Source: Flavobacteriaceae bacterium
GTDB taxonomy: Bacteria; Bacteroidota; Bacteroidia; Flavobacteriales; Weeksellaceae
NCBI GenBank assembly: GCA_018260565.1
Contig: JAGLAZ010000005.1
Location: 1 to 64,000, forward strand
Reading direction: 5' to 3'
DNA: 64,000 bases
Shown here: positions 1 through 9,056 of the stretch, piece after piece
Layout of the letters: the number at the start of each line of letters is the position of its first letter
Position numbering within the stretch: the first letter of the stretch is position 1
Notes under the pieces: generated by a model
Seen by the model: the letters and a program-made list of their open reading frames with translations, nothing else
Databases searched by the model: none
What the model was told of the DNA's origin: nothing
Program-made: the position numbers and the translations under genes

Positions 1-23
1 AAATTTAATATTATAACTGTATT

Positions 24-374
24 TTGTGTCCAGAAATTAATTACGCTATTAGGGGAATTGGTCATCTTACAAGGTTGAGAAAAGCTTTTCAAGCACAAGT
101 TCCCGACTGGGTTCCAGGTGACAAGGATACTACGGTAGTGCTATCTGGCTACGCGGAAATAGGCCTGGGTACAGCGATGCTTGTAGCGCCCAAAAAACAT
201 AAAAGAAGCATCGGGAATTTGCTCGCTTTATTTTATATTTTAATTTTTCCAGGAAACATATCCCAATGGTATAACAAAATTAACAGTTTCGGTTTAGATA
301 CAGATAAAAAGCGATTTATTCGTCTTCTATTTCAACCTGTTTTAGTTTTTTTAGCTCGATACAGTACAAGATAA
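24..374 (+). CDS. DoxX-like membrane protein, 5' end missing or frameshifted
   Basis: The protein resembles small DoxX-family membrane proteins. It has the family's GIGH-type segment near the N-terminus, a loop rich in charged residues, a glycine-rich second helix (about residues 39-56) and later hydrophobic segments. The first transmembrane helix expected before the GIGH segment is absent. In this frame a TAA at 6-8 closes the reading frame, and only a TTG at 24 is available as a start. A different frame is open from base 1 and encodes a hydrophobic stretch. It would join at about 49-58, by the GGGG run, if one base were missing. The window edge prevents a decision. The next gene starts 8 bp downstream, so they are probably cotranscribed. 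Confidence 0.5.
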   Translation: MCPEINYAIRGIGHLTRLRKAFQAQVPDWVPGDKDTTVVLSGYAEIGLGTAMLVAPKKHKRSIGNLLALFYILIFPGNISQWYNKINSFGLDTDKKRFIRLLFQPVLVFLARYSTR

Positions 375-381
375 ATTCATT

Positions 382-2763
382 TTGAGAAAAAAATATCTAA
401 TACCGCTATTAAGCTTTTTCCCAGTTCTTATAATTTCACAAACTGGTAATATAAAAATAGAAGTTCGTGATCTTATTTCTAAAAAACCCATTGCAGCACA
501 GGTAGACACAGATAGCCTATCAGCAGCAGGAGAAGGATATGTGCTGCTAGAAAATATTGCCGCCTCTACTCGTGATTTTAAAATTAAAGCTGAAGGTTAC
601 AAACCTGAAACTTTGTACGGAATTCAGATATTACCGAATCAAACCTTAGTTTTTCAGGTAAATTTAAGCAAAGAAGAACAAGAATTAAAGGAACTTGTAA
701 TTCGAAGAAATACATTTAAAAGCACAGCTGAAAGTCCTGTTTCTTTGCGAACACTTACCAGCGAAGAAGTCCAGAAAAATGCCGGTAGCAATAGAGATAT
801 TTCAAAGGCAATGCTTTCATTACCCGGCGTGGGAAGCATTGCAACATTTCGGAATGACTTATTTATACGTGGTGGTAGTTCATCTGAAAATAAATTTTAT
901 GTAGATGGAATTGAAGTTCCTATAATAAACCATTTTCAAACACAAGGTGCGAGTGGCGGTCCAAGAGGACTACTAACCATTGATTTTATTAAAAATGTTG
1001 ATTTCTACAGCGGCGCTTTTCCTGCAAAAAGAAATGGAATCCTTTCGAGTCTTTTTGAATTCAATTTAAAACAAGCGAGGGCAAAGAAATTAGGCTATAA
1101 GATAGTCGCTGGTTTAGATGACATCCAGCTTATGGCTGATGGACCCATATCAAAAGATGAATCTTGGAGCGGCCTAATTTCTCTTAGAAAAAGCAATTTA
1201 CAGCTTTTATTTAAGGCGATAGGTCTACCATTTCTACCAAGTTATTATGACAGTAATGTAAAAATTTCAAAGAAATTTCAATCTGGGGATGAACTTTATT
1301 TGCTTTTTCTAGGTGCAATAGATGATTTTAAATTTAATCTTGATGCTAAGAAAACACTTGAAAATCAAACAATTATAGACCGTCTGCCCATTGCTCCACA
1401 ATGGAATTATACCATTGGTACGGGGTATCGGCATGCTGCAAATAATGGAAATTGGCTACTTGTCATTAGCAGAAATATGCTGGATAATAAGGCAACAAAA
1501 TATTATAAAAATATAGAAAAACCTGAGAATCTTCTTTTACAGTACCACTCTCAGGAAATAGAAAACAAAATTAGGTTTGACAGGACTTTTAATATCAATT
1601 CTTTCCAATTTTCTGCAGGTTCTCACCTTACTTTTTCAAAATATTATAATAACTCTATAATTAAATCTGTTAGCCAGAATGCATTAAATTTTGATGCATA
1701 TGACTCCCAACTCGATGTATTTCATTATGGTCTATATGGCCAAATGAACTCTAAGGTGCTGGACGGAAAGATGGATATTTCTATTGGTTTACGAACTGAT
1801 GCCGCGGACTATAATAGCGAAACGAGAAATATTGTAAACCAAATATCACCTAGAATTGCCATTAGATATCCACTAAAACATGGATTTGCAATCAATATGA
1901 GTGCTGGTATTTTTCACAGTTTGCCACCTTATACTGCTTTTGGATATAAAGAAAATAACATCTTTATAAACAAAAATACCTTACGCTATATTCAGAATTC
2001 TCAGTTGGTAATTGGTACAGAATATAATTTGGATTCCAACATTCGCTTTACATTAGAAACTTACTATAAAAACTATAAAAACTACCCTTTTTCTGTTCGG
2101 AATCAATTATCTCTCGCGAATCTGGGAGGGGATTTTGGAGTCATTGGAAACGAGCCACTTCGTTCCGATGGGACTGGGAAAACGTATGGGATAGAATTTT
2201 TAGCTCAAACAAGATCAACTCAAAATTATTACGGAATATTAGCTTATACTTTTGGATTCAGTAAATTTTCTAATGCTATTGAAACATTATTGCCAAGTGC
2301 TTGGGATAGCCGACATATACTTAGTTTGACCGGTGGGAAGTATTTAGCTAAGAATTGGAATATAGGAGCAAGATTTAGATTGCAAAGCGGATACCCAGAA
2401 ACACCCTATGACTTAGGTAGATCTGCGTTAGTACCTGTTTGGAACATTAAAAATGGGCCTGTAAGTAATTATAATTTATTAAATACCCAGCGAGGAAATA
2501 CAGTGCATCAACTTGATATCCGAATTGAGAAAAAATTTATTTTTAAGAAATGGCAAGCTACTCTATATTTAGATATTGTGAATGCATATGGATCTCAAAA
2601 TCCCTCTAGCCTCCCTGTAGTAGTGCTGGCTCGTGATGCACAGGGCAATGGTATCATAGAAAACCCTTCAGCTTCAGTAGCTTCTCAACGTTATCAACTC
2701 AACACTGCCGATTCTGATAGAGTAAGACCACTGCCCTATTTTGGAGTGATTTTAGATTTTTAG
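382..2763 (+). CDS. TonB-dependent outer membrane receptor
   Basis: This is a 793-residue outer membrane receptor for TonB-energised uptake; the substrate is unknown. A signal peptide covers about residues 1-20 and ends in an SQ-type cleavage site. A carboxypeptidase-regulatory-like beta sandwich follows (about 22-95), then the plug domain (about 105-215) with LFIRGG and FYVDGIEVP motifs, then a long beta-barrel ending in phenylalanine. The TTG start is chosen because it gives a complete signal peptide and lies 8 bp after the preceding stop. The small lipoprotein gene downstream may encode a partner. The plug is well conserved but nothing in it identifies the ligand. Confidence 0.9.
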   Translation: MRKKYLIPLLSFFPVLIISQTGNIKIEVRDLISKKPIAAQVDTDSLSAAGEGYVLLENIAASTRDFKIKAEGYKPETLYGIQILPNQTLVFQVNLSKEEQELKELVIRRNTFKSTAESPVSLRTLTSEEVQKNAGSNRDISKAMLSLPGVGSIATFRNDLFIRGGSSSENKFYVDGIEVPIINHFQTQGASGGPRGLLTIDFIKNVDFYSGAFPAKRNGILSSLFEFNLKQARAKKLGYKIVAGLDDIQLMADGPISKDESWSGLISLRKSNLQLLFKAIGLPFLPSYYDSNVKISKKFQSGDELYLLFLGAIDDFKFNLDAKKTLENQTIIDRLPIAPQWNYTIGTGYRHAANNGNWLLVISRNMLDNKATKYYKNIEKPENLLLQYHSQEIENKIRFDRTFNINSFQFSAGSHLTFSKYYNNSIIKSVSQNALNFDAYDSQLDVFHYGLYGQMNSKVLDGKMDISIGLRTDAADYNSETRNIVNQISPRIAIRYPLKHGFAINMSAGIFHSLPPYTAFGYKENNIFINKNTLRYIQNSQLVIGTEYNLDSNIRFTLETYYKNYKNYPFSVRNQLSLANLGGDFGVIGNEPLRSDGTGKTYGIEFLAQTRSTQNYYGILAYTFGFSKFSNAIETLLPSAWDSRHILSLTGGKYLAKNWNIGARFRLQSGYPETPYDLGRSALVPVWNIKNGPVSNYNLLNTQRGNTVHQLDIRIEKKFIFKKWQATLYLDIVNAYGSQNPSSLPVVVLARDAQGNGIIENPSASVASQRYQLNTADSDRVRPLPYFGVILDF

Positions 2764-2838
2764 AATATTTGTATTAAATTTTTGTTATAAAATATTTTTT
2801 GCATAAAGTTTGTAAACTTAAAACAAATCATAATTAAA

Positions 2839-3408
2839 ATGAAAAAAATTTTTATTGCAATCTCTTTGATTTGTGGAACTGCACCAATCCTTTTTTTAAA
2901 TTCTTGTGATCGTGTGAAGGAAGCTGTAGAAGACATAAGTGTACCTGTACCTTTTCCTATTACAATGGATTTTACCACGGAAATTCCTTTTGCAACCGTA
3001 AGTACTACTAGTTTTTTAAAATATCCGGAAATTACAATGGATATTGATACAGATGCTAAAATAAAGGAAAAATATCCAAAATTATCCATCGATAATCTTA
3101 AAAAGGCTACAGTAACTGCTTTGAAAATAGACCTTTTAAGTTCAACCTTAACAAATGACTTAACTGCTATAGGTGGTGCAAGAATGTATTTAAGAGCTCC
3201 AGGTCTGGAGGATAAACTGGTTGCTGAAATATATAATAATACATCTCCTTCAACCTTAGTATTTACTACGAAATCTGATGTGGATATTGCACCCTATCTT
3301 AAATCTAAAAAGAATTCTCTTATTCTTGAAGTTCAAGGGAAAAAATTAGCTTTGGATAAATTTAATATTAAGATTACTCCTACATTTAAAATTGAAGTAG
3401 GTCTTTAA
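2839..3408 (+). CDS. Conserved hypothetical lipoprotein
   Basis: The N-terminus is a type II signal peptide with lipobox FLNSC, giving Cys23 as the lipidated residue. The remaining 165 residues are rich in Thr, Ser, Asp and Ile, alternate hydrophobic and polar residues, and look like an all-beta domain without catalytic motifs. I do not recognise a characterised family. It lies 75 bp after a TonB-dependent receptor on the same strand and is followed by a strong terminator, so a shared transcript and a role at the cell envelope are plausible inferences. Function unknown. Confidence 0.75.
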   Translation: MKKIFIAISLICGTAPILFLNSCDRVKEAVEDISVPVPFPITMDFTTEIPFATVSTTSFLKYPEITMDIDTDAKIKEKYPKLSIDNLKKATVTALKIDLLSSTLTNDLTAIGGARMYLRAPGLEDKLVAEIYNNTSPSTLVFTTKSDVDIAPYLKSKKNSLILEVQGKKLALDKFNIKITPTFKIEVGL

Positions 3409-3426
3409 AAATTTAATTGATATATA

Positions 3427-3461
3427 AAAATACCGTCTCAGGCATGAGGCGGTATTTTTTT
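3427..3461 (+). terminator. Rho-independent terminator after receptor and lipoprotein genes
   Basis: A 13-bp stem with one G-T wobble (AAATACCGTCTCA paired with TGAGGCGGTATTT) closes a four-base loop and runs into a T tract. It lies 19 bp after the lipoprotein stop codon. Confidence 0.9.
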
Positions 3462-4139
3462 ATGAATTTTTATATATAAATAGTATTCTTTATTAATTTT
3501 ACTTTCAAAATCGCGTAAGAACATTACAATTCAGGAAAAACGCAATTTTAATTTATTCAGTAAAATTAAAATAATAATTTTTTAAAGGTATATCTATGTG
3601 AAACCATGCAATTCAATTTATTCTCGCAAAAGTAGTCGTTGCTTTTTGTAAGGCTTATCCTTAAAATGTGATAGTTTCAGTCAAAACTTTCCATGTTATA
3701 GCATAATTAATTTCAATAACAAATTAATCAAAGAAATCTATATACCACTTGTTCTTAAAATAGTTTGGCTTTTTTACTATAAATTAATTAGTATTAGTAT
3801 TTGATTTTGAAACAAATCCAATATTTGTTTTTAAAAATGATTTATTAAAAGAATTTATTTTAATAAATGCCTCATCAAAAAATTTGACTTCCTGAGGCTT
3901 AATATCTAGTACCATTATATTTTTTCGTTGTTAATCCTCTTTATTTTGTCTCAAACTAATTTTATACTAGAACCTATTAGTTTAGCAATACGATTGTAAT
4001 AATAAAATAACAGTGAATAAGAAAATATTTTTTTCATTCCTATATTATTAACTAACCTAATTTTTGAAAAATAAATTAGGGCAAAAAACTCATAAGTGGA
4101 ATAAATATTTTAAATTTAAAACTTTGACAATTAAGATTT
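3462..4139. other. AT-rich intergenic region without a confident gene
   Basis: About 680 bases are very AT-rich with many stops in all frames. I found one small minus-strand open frame (3784-3915), listed separately. There is also an 8-bp hairpin near 4055-4080 (CCTAATTT / AAATTAGG) without a T tract; it could weakly end the acyl-CoA dehydrogenase transcript. Nothing else is recognisable. Confidence 0.6.
3784..3915 (-). CDS. Possible 43-residue peptide gene
   Basis: ATG at 3915-3913 opens a 43-codon frame ending in TAA at 3786-3784. The bases before the ATG are A-rich, as is usual for ribosome binding in Bacteroidetes. The peptide is rich in Phe, Lys and Asn, starts with an acidic/amphipathic half and ends in a Ser/Asn/Thr-rich tail. 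It has no signal peptide and no double-glycine leader motif. I do not recognise it. It could equally be a chance frame in AT-rich DNA, so the call is tentative. Confidence 0.2.
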   Translation of the reverse strand: MVLDIKPQEVKFFDEAFIKINSFNKSFLKTNIGFVSKSNTNTN

Positions 4140-5270
4140 TTATTTAATAATATCTCTCCCGATAACTAATTTTTGGATTTCGCTAGTTCCTTCACCAATT
4201 GTACATAACTTGGAATCGCGGTAAAACTTTTCTGCTGGGAAATCTTTAGTATATCCATATCCTCCAAATATCTGGACAGCATTATTTGCAATTCTTACAC
4301 AGGCTTCAGAGGCAAATAACTTGGCCATAGCTCCGGCAACAGTTACTTTTTCTTTGTTATTTTTTAGATCTGCGGCTTTACGAATTAATAAATCTGAAGC
4401 TTCTATTTCCACTGCCATATCTGCTAACATAAAATTAACAGCTTGAAACTGCGCTATAGCTTGCCCAAACTGATAGCGCTCCTTGGCATATTTTTTTGCT
4501 GCTAAATAAGCACCTCTCGCAATACCTAAACTTAAAGCAGCAATAGAAATTCTACCTCCGTCTAAAATTTTCATCGCCTGCTTAAATCCTTCACCCACTT
4601 CGCCTAACCGCTGAGCATCAGAAACTCTTACATTATCAAAAATAAGTTCCGCAGTTTCAGAGGCACGCATACCAAGTTTATTTTCTTTTTTACCCGAACT
4701 AAAACCTGCCATACCTTTTTCTAAAACAAATGCTGTGGAATTATTTTTTGCACCTTTCTCGCCAGTTCTAGTCATTACCACTGCATAATCTCCAGATATT
4801 GCATGGGTTATAAAGTTTTTTGCTCCATTAATAATCCAATCATTACCCTCTCTTACAGCAGTAGTACTCATTCCTCCAGAATCAGATCCTGTATTATGCT
4901 CGGTAAGTCCCCAAGCACCTATTACTTTTCCACTTGCAAGATTAGGTAGGTATTTTCTTTTTTGTTCTTCGTTTCCAAATTCCAATATATGATTAGTACA
5001 TAATGAATTATGTGCAGCTAATGACAATCCTATGGAAGGATCTACTTGGGATATTTCATCCAAGACACTTACATATTCTTGATAGCCTAAACCACTACCA
5101 CCATATTCCTCAGGAACTAAAATTCCCATGAATCCCATTTCTCCCAATTCATGAAATAATTCTACAGGGAAAGTTTGTGCTTCATCCCATTCCATAATAT
5201 AGGGACGAATCTTTTTTTCTGCAAAATCCTTAGCAGTTTGGGAAATCATTACGAGATTTTGGTCGCTCAT
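4140..5270 (-). CDS. Acyl-CoA dehydrogenase
   Basis: This flavoprotein oxidises acyl-CoA to trans-2-enoyl-CoA, passing electrons to electron-transfer flavoprotein. The 376-residue length and three-part layout are typical: N-terminal helices (1-115), beta domain with WGLTEHNTGSDSGG (about 118-133), and C-terminal helices including a QIFGGYGYTKDFP segment. Glu360 in the GEGTSEIQK motif sits where the short/medium-chain enzymes have their catalytic base. Chain length cannot be read from sequence; a short- or branched-chain substrate is likely. It is alone on its strand, divergent from the superoxide dismutase gene. Confidence 0.92.
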   Translation of the reverse strand: MSDQNLVMISQTAKDFAEKKIRPYIMEWDEAQTFPVELFHELGEMGFMGILVPEEYGGSGLGYQEYVSVLDEISQVDPSIGLSLAAHNSLCTNHILEFGNEEQKRKYLPNLASGKVIGAWGLTEHNTGSDSGGMSTTAVREGNDWIINGAKNFITHAISGDYAVVMTRTGEKGAKNNSTAFVLEKGMAGFSSGKKENKLGMRASETAELIFDNVRVSDAQRLGEVGEGFKQAMKILDGGRISIAALSLGIARGAYLAAKKYAKERYQFGQAIAQFQAVNFMLADMAVEIEASDLLIRKAADLKNNKEKVTVAGAMAKLFASEACVRIANNAVQIFGGYGYTKDFPAEKFYRDSKLCTIGEGTSEIQKLVIGRDIIK

Positions 5271-5384
5271 TCGGATAAATTTTAGTTCGTAAATATATCA
5301 AATTTTTGTATGCATAGGATGGCATTTATAATCTTTTTATTTGATTGTTCCCATGGCTTCAACCATTCACTAGAGTAATATGCC

Positions 5385-5415
5385 TTGTATATTCTCATTA
5401 TATCACTTACATTTA
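5385..5415 (+). promoter_or_regulatory. Candidate Bacteroidetes-type promoter for superoxide dismutase
   Basis: TTG at 5385-5387 and TACATTTA at 5408-5415 are separated by 20 bp. This fits the TTG / TAnnTTTG housekeeping promoter except for the last base. Transcription would start near 5422, 28 bp before the ATG at 5450, which also supports that start over the in-frame ATG-like codons upstream. Confidence 0.45.
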
Positions 5416-5449
5416 TAAAAGTATAATCTTTAATAAAAATAACAAAATC

Positions 5450-6451
5450 ATGATAAGTAGACCTATAATAACTAAAAGCGTTCTCTTAAGCGCAGCCCTA
5501 TTTTCTATAGGAGTACAAGCACAATTTAAACAAACACCTCTTCCATACTCGTACAATGCATTTCCCAATGTAATAGATGCGGAAACCATGGAAACCCATT
5601 ATACTAAGCATGCCGCTGGCTATGTAAGCAAACTGAATGCTGCTATAGCTAATACTCCACTAGAAAAGCAAAGTATGGAAGCGATTTTAGCCAATATCTC
5701 TTCTCTTAGCACAGAAATTCGTAATAATGCTGGTGGCCATTATAATCATGAACTATACTGGAAAATGCTAAACGCTGGAAATCCTATTTCCATGAGCGAA
5801 AATTTAAAAAATGAGATTATAAAAGAATTTGGAAGTATTGAAGGATTAAAATCTAAAATGGCAAAAGCCTCTGCAGATCAATTTGGAAGCGGATGGGTTT
5901 GGCTTATTGTCAGTCCTGAGAAAAAACTATTAGTTACCTCAACTCCAAATCAAGATAATCCACTAATGGATGTAGTACCAGTAAGAGGTATTCCTATTAT
6001 TGGGATTGATGTTTGGGAGCATGCCTATTATTTAAAATATAAAAATAAGCGCGCAGACTATTTTGATGCGGTATTCAATATATTAAATTGGCAGGAAATC
6101 TCATCAAGATTTAAGGATGCATTAGGAACGAATTCCGAAGAATGGGAAAGTTTAGAAAAATTCCATGAGGTAATGGCAGCCACATTTCATCCTGTAGAAA
6201 AAGGTAATTATTCGCCTTTAAAGCTACGGGCAGGAGAACTTGCAAAGCGTGCAAAAGAACTACAGAATTCTGATATTCCTTCTTCACAAAACAAGACGAA
6301 GTTAAAGGCAAGCATCCAAAAATTAATTATGCAAACCGATTTATTAGAAAAAAGAGTTAAGGCCAAAGCAAAAGATGCGGAACTTAAATCATTGATTACA
6401 AATACACATAATATATTCCATGAGATTATGGGATTGTGTAAAGAAAAATAA
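5450..6451 (+). CDS. Exported Fe/Mn superoxide dismutase with C-terminal helical domain
   Basis: The enzyme converts superoxide to peroxide and oxygen. The ATG at 5450 is chosen because it gives a signal peptide (about residues 1-25, ending VQAQ). Metal ligands are His50, His100, Asp187 and His191. GGHYNH around 95-100 and Gln168 in NQDNP are manganese-type signatures. The dismutase domain ends near residue 225. About 105 further residues follow, which ordinary dismutases lack. They are predicted helical and carry His239, Met242, His247, His320, His324, Met327 and Cys330 near both ends, resembling a metal- or haem-binding four-helix bundle. The mature protein should act outside the cytoplasmic membrane. 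Confidence 0.9.
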   Translation: MISRPIITKSVLLSAALFSIGVQAQFKQTPLPYSYNAFPNVIDAETMETHYTKHAAGYVSKLNAAIANTPLEKQSMEAILANISSLSTEIRNNAGGHYNHELYWKMLNAGNPISMSENLKNEIIKEFGSIEGLKSKMAKASADQFGSGWVWLIVSPEKKLLVTSTPNQDNPLMDVVPVRGIPIIGIDVWEHAYYLKYKNKRADYFDAVFNILNWQEISSRFKDALGTNSEEWESLEKFHEVMAATFHPVEKGNYSPLKLRAGELAKRAKELQNSDIPSSQNKTKLKASIQKLIMQTDLLEKRVKAKAKDAELKSLITNTHNIFHEIMGLCKEK

Positions 6452-6461
6452 ATTGTCAATT

Positions 6462-6490
6462 AAAAAGCCTCTATTAAAGGAGGCTTTTTT
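6462..6490. terminator. Bidirectional terminator between sod and purF
   Basis: AAAAAGCCTC and GAGGCTTTTTT form a stem flanked by A and T tracts on both sides. It can end both the plus-strand dismutase and the minus-strand purF transcript; its 3' edge touches the purF stop codon. Confidence 0.85.
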
Positions 6491-7935
6491 TAAAATATTT
6501 CTTCTTCACTATTTGGAGATACAGGATATTTACCTGTGAAACATCCAAAGCAATGATTGGTACTTCCCAAAATTTCAGCCAAATTTTCCAAACTAAGAAA
6601 AGCTAAACTTTCCACACCTAAATATTCTCTTAGCTGTTCAGTATTCATATTAGCAGAAATAAGATCATCTTTTCTAGGTGTATCTATTCCTAAAAAACAA
6701 GGAGCTATTATTGGTGGAGATACACTTCTAAAATGAATTTCTTTAACACCGCACTCACGAAGAATTTTTACTAATCGGCGAGATGTAGTCCCTCTAACTA
6801 TGGAATCATCTATTATGACTACCCTTTTTCCTCGAATTTCTTCTACAATGGGATTAAGCTTTAAATTTACTACCCTTTCTCGCATTTCTTGCGAAGGAAC
6901 GATGAAGGATCTTGCTATATATCTGTTTTTAATCAAAGCTTGACGGAAAGGTATCCCAGAAACCCTACTAAATCCAATGGCTGCGGGAACTCCACTATCC
7001 GGTACACCAATTACTAAATCCGCTTCTACTGGGGCTTGCTCCCAAATTTTCTCTCCACTTTTTTCCCGAATATGATGGACAGATATTTTTTCCAATGAAG
7101 TGTCTGGCCGTGAGAAGTAAATATATTCAAAACTGCAAAGTCTTTGTTTAGATGGGGCTTCTACTTGGAAAGTTTGATACCCAGGTTCCCTAGAATTGGT
7201 AAATATAATTTCTCCAGGAAGGACATCTCTCTCATAGGTAGCGCCTACAGCATCTAGCGCAACAGATTCCGATGCACAGACGATACCTCCTTCTGGCAAT
7301 CTACCAATTAATAAAGGACGGATACCATTAAAATCTCTAAATGCAAAAAATTTATTTCGTGTCATACCTACCACGGAAAAAGCACCTTGTATCTTAAGCA
7401 TTGTAGCAGATATGGCTGCACGCAAACCTAAATCAAGATTTTTCTGGATTAATCTTAAAATCACTTCTGAATCTGATGTTGCACGAAATACAACACCTTC
7501 TTTTTCCATTTCCTCTTTTAATTCTTTGGCGTTGATAAGATTACCATTATGTGCAATTGATAGAATTATTTGATCATATTCATTTTTTGCGAAAAAAGGT
7601 TGAAAATTGAATTTTTTCTTATCTCCTGCTGTGGTATATCGGGTATGGCCTATTACCCCATTTCCCATAAATTCCTCAGGATTTTCTATGGAACGGAAAA
7701 CATCCAATACCAATCCTTCCTCCTTAATATTGATCATCTTTCCGTCCTTCATTACGGTAATTCCGCAAGCTTCCTGGCCACGATGTTGCAAGGCAAATAG
7801 CCCAAACTGAGATAAGCTGAATGTATCCACATTCTCATCAGAAAATAAACCTAAAATTCCACATTCTTCCTGAATAGAGTCGAAAGGGGATTCTTTTTTA
7901 AATATATTTCTTTGGTAAAAATCCGTTGATTGCAT
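6490..7935 (-). CDS. purF: Amidophosphoribosyltransferase
   Basis: This enzyme catalyses the first step of purine synthesis: PRPP and glutamine give phosphoribosylamine. The N-terminal nucleophile hydrolase half starts after a propeptide; Cys25 (EECGILG) becomes the catalytic N-terminus after cleavage, as in the Bacillus-type enzyme. The phosphoribosyltransferase half has the PRPP loop VVIIDDSIVRGTTS. The NHCFGCFTGKYP motif near the C-terminus supplies cysteines for the structural iron-sulfur cluster of this subtype. Length (481) is normal. purC lies 36 bp upstream on the same strand, so the two probably form a purine operon. Confidence 0.97.
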   Translation of the reverse strand: MQSTDFYQRNIFKKESPFDSIQEECGILGLFSDENVDTFSLSQFGLFALQHRGQEACGITVMKDGKMINIKEEGLVLDVFRSIENPEEFMGNGVIGHTRYTTAGDKKKFNFQPFFAKNEYDQIILSIAHNGNLINAKELKEEMEKEGVVFRATSDSEVILRLIQKNLDLGLRAAISATMLKIQGAFSVVGMTRNKFFAFRDFNGIRPLLIGRLPEGGIVCASESVALDAVGATYERDVLPGEIIFTNSREPGYQTFQVEAPSKQRLCSFEYIYFSRPDTSLEKISVHHIREKSGEKIWEQAPVEADLVIGVPDSGVPAAIGFSRVSGIPFRQALIKNRYIARSFIVPSQEMRERVVNLKLNPIVEEIRGKRVVIIDDSIVRGTTSRRLVKILRECGVKEIHFRSVSPPIIAPCFLGIDTPRKDDLISANMNTEQLREYLGVESLAFLSLENLAEILGSTNHCFGCFTGKYPVSPNSEEEIF

Positions 7936-7971
7936 TGGGTATTAATTGATCTGCTATTAATTGCTTATATG

Positions 7972-8691
7972 TTAAGCTTCAAGTTTAGATTTAAGCCTTT
8001 CATAAATTTCAACATAAGCTTCTGTTACAGATCCTAAGTCTCTCCGGAAACGATCTTTGTCTAATTTTTTCATGGTTTCTTTGTCCCAAAGACGACAAGT
8101 ATCTGGTGATATTTCATCAGCCAAAATGATTTCTCCGGAAGGAAGTTTTCCCAATTCTATTTTAAAATCAACTAAAATTATTCCTATTTTATCAAATAAT
8201 TGAATTAAAAGAGAATTTACTTTATCTGCAATAGCATAAAGTTCTTTTAGTTCTTCGTAGGTGGCAGCACCTAAAAATACTGCGTGATGATCATTTATTA
8301 AAGGGTCACCCAATTCATCTTTTTTATAACAAAGATCAAAAATTACAACGGGAGACTTAGTACCTTCCTCTACTCCCAGCCGCTGCGCCATACTGCCTGC
8401 AGCATAATTTCTTACTACCATTTCAAGAGGAATGATATCTACACGTCTTACTATTTGTTCTAGATCACTTACTTGCTCTACCAGATGGGTAGGTATTCCC
8501 TTTTTTTCTAAATAATTAAAAATAAGGCTAGTTATCTTATTATTTAATTCTCCTTTTCTTTCGAAACTTCCCTTCTTTTGGGCGTTAAATGCCGTAGCAT
8601 CATCTTTAAAATAAACTAAAACATGGTCTGGGTTTTCCGTAGCAAAAATTTTTTTTGCTTTCCCTTCATATAATAATGTCCTATTTTCCAT
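7972..8691 (-). CDS. purC: SAICAR synthetase
   Basis: Phosphoribosylaminoimidazole-succinocarboxamide synthase joins aspartate to CAIR using ATP in purine synthesis. The 239-residue protein shows the family's start (YEGKAKKIF), the ATP-binding [13 protein letters not shown] segment, the VVRNYAAGS motif and the [12 protein letters not shown] signature near the C-terminus. It is followed by purF on the same strand. No purine riboswitch is visible in the 70 bp before its start. Confidence 0.97.
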   Translation of the reverse strand: MENRTLLYEGKAKKIFATENPDHVLVYFKDDATAFNAQKKGSFERKGELNNKITSLIFNYLEKKGIPTHLVEQVSDLEQIVRRVDIIPLEMVVRNYAAGSMAQRLGVEEGTKSPVVIFDLCYKKDELGDPLINDHHAVFLGAATYEELKELYAIADKVNSLLIQLFDKIGIILVDFKIELGKLPSGEIILADEISPDTCRLWDKETMKKLDKDRFRRDLGSVTEAYVEIYERLKSKLEA

Positions 8692-8762
8692 GGATTGTGG
8701 TAATTGAAAATTGGTTGTAAGTGGTATTGTTTATTTCCTTACAATTCCTATAATTGAATATG

Positions 8763-9044
8763 TTAAATTGAAGTGATGGAAGTATCTTTGTATTGTACAT
8801 CATTTGAGACTTCTCTTATGCTTGTAATTTCCGGAGCGAATTCTTTAATGGTAGTTTCTACTCCGAATTTCATTGTAGAAAAACTCATAGGGCAAGAAAT
8901 ACAGTTTCCTATCAATCTTACCACTACTTCAGGAGAATTGATAGCTATAAGTTCTATATCCCCGCCATCTTTATTAAGAAAAGGCCGTACTCTTTCCAGA
9001 GCATTTTCTATTCTTTTTTCCAAGGGTAAATTTTCTATGCTCAC
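8763..9044 (-). CDS. NifU-like iron-sulfur scaffold/carrier protein
   Basis: This 93-residue protein is a stand-alone NifU C-terminal (Nfu-type) domain. Such proteins carry an iron-sulfur cluster between monomers and deliver it to targets. The cluster motif is CxxC at Cys48 and Cys51 in GNCISCPMS. The GGDIELI segment near residues 27-33 is also typical. It starts 12 bp after the stop of the Mrp-type ATPase gene, itself an iron-sulfur carrier, so the two are probably coexpressed for cluster delivery. Confidence 0.9.
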   Translation of the reverse strand: MSIENLPLEKRIENALERVRPFLNKDGGDIELIAINSPEVVVRLIGNCISCPMSFSTMKFGVETTIKEFAPEITSIREVSNDVQYKDTSITSI

Positions 9045-9056
9045 GGTGCCTCTATT

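Noticed and set aside
4055-4080. Hairpin as a strong terminator for the acyl-CoA dehydrogenase gene
   Set aside because: The stem is AT-rich and has no T tract on the minus strand.
5345-5449. In-frame extension upstream of the superoxide dismutase start
   Set aside because: It would add 35 residues without a signal-peptide function, starts upstream of the candidate promoter, and the ATG at 5450 gives a clean signal peptide.
7936-7971. Purine riboswitch in front of purF/purC
   Set aside because: The spacer before purF is 36 bp and that before purC about 70 bp, with none of the conserved purine aptamer loops.
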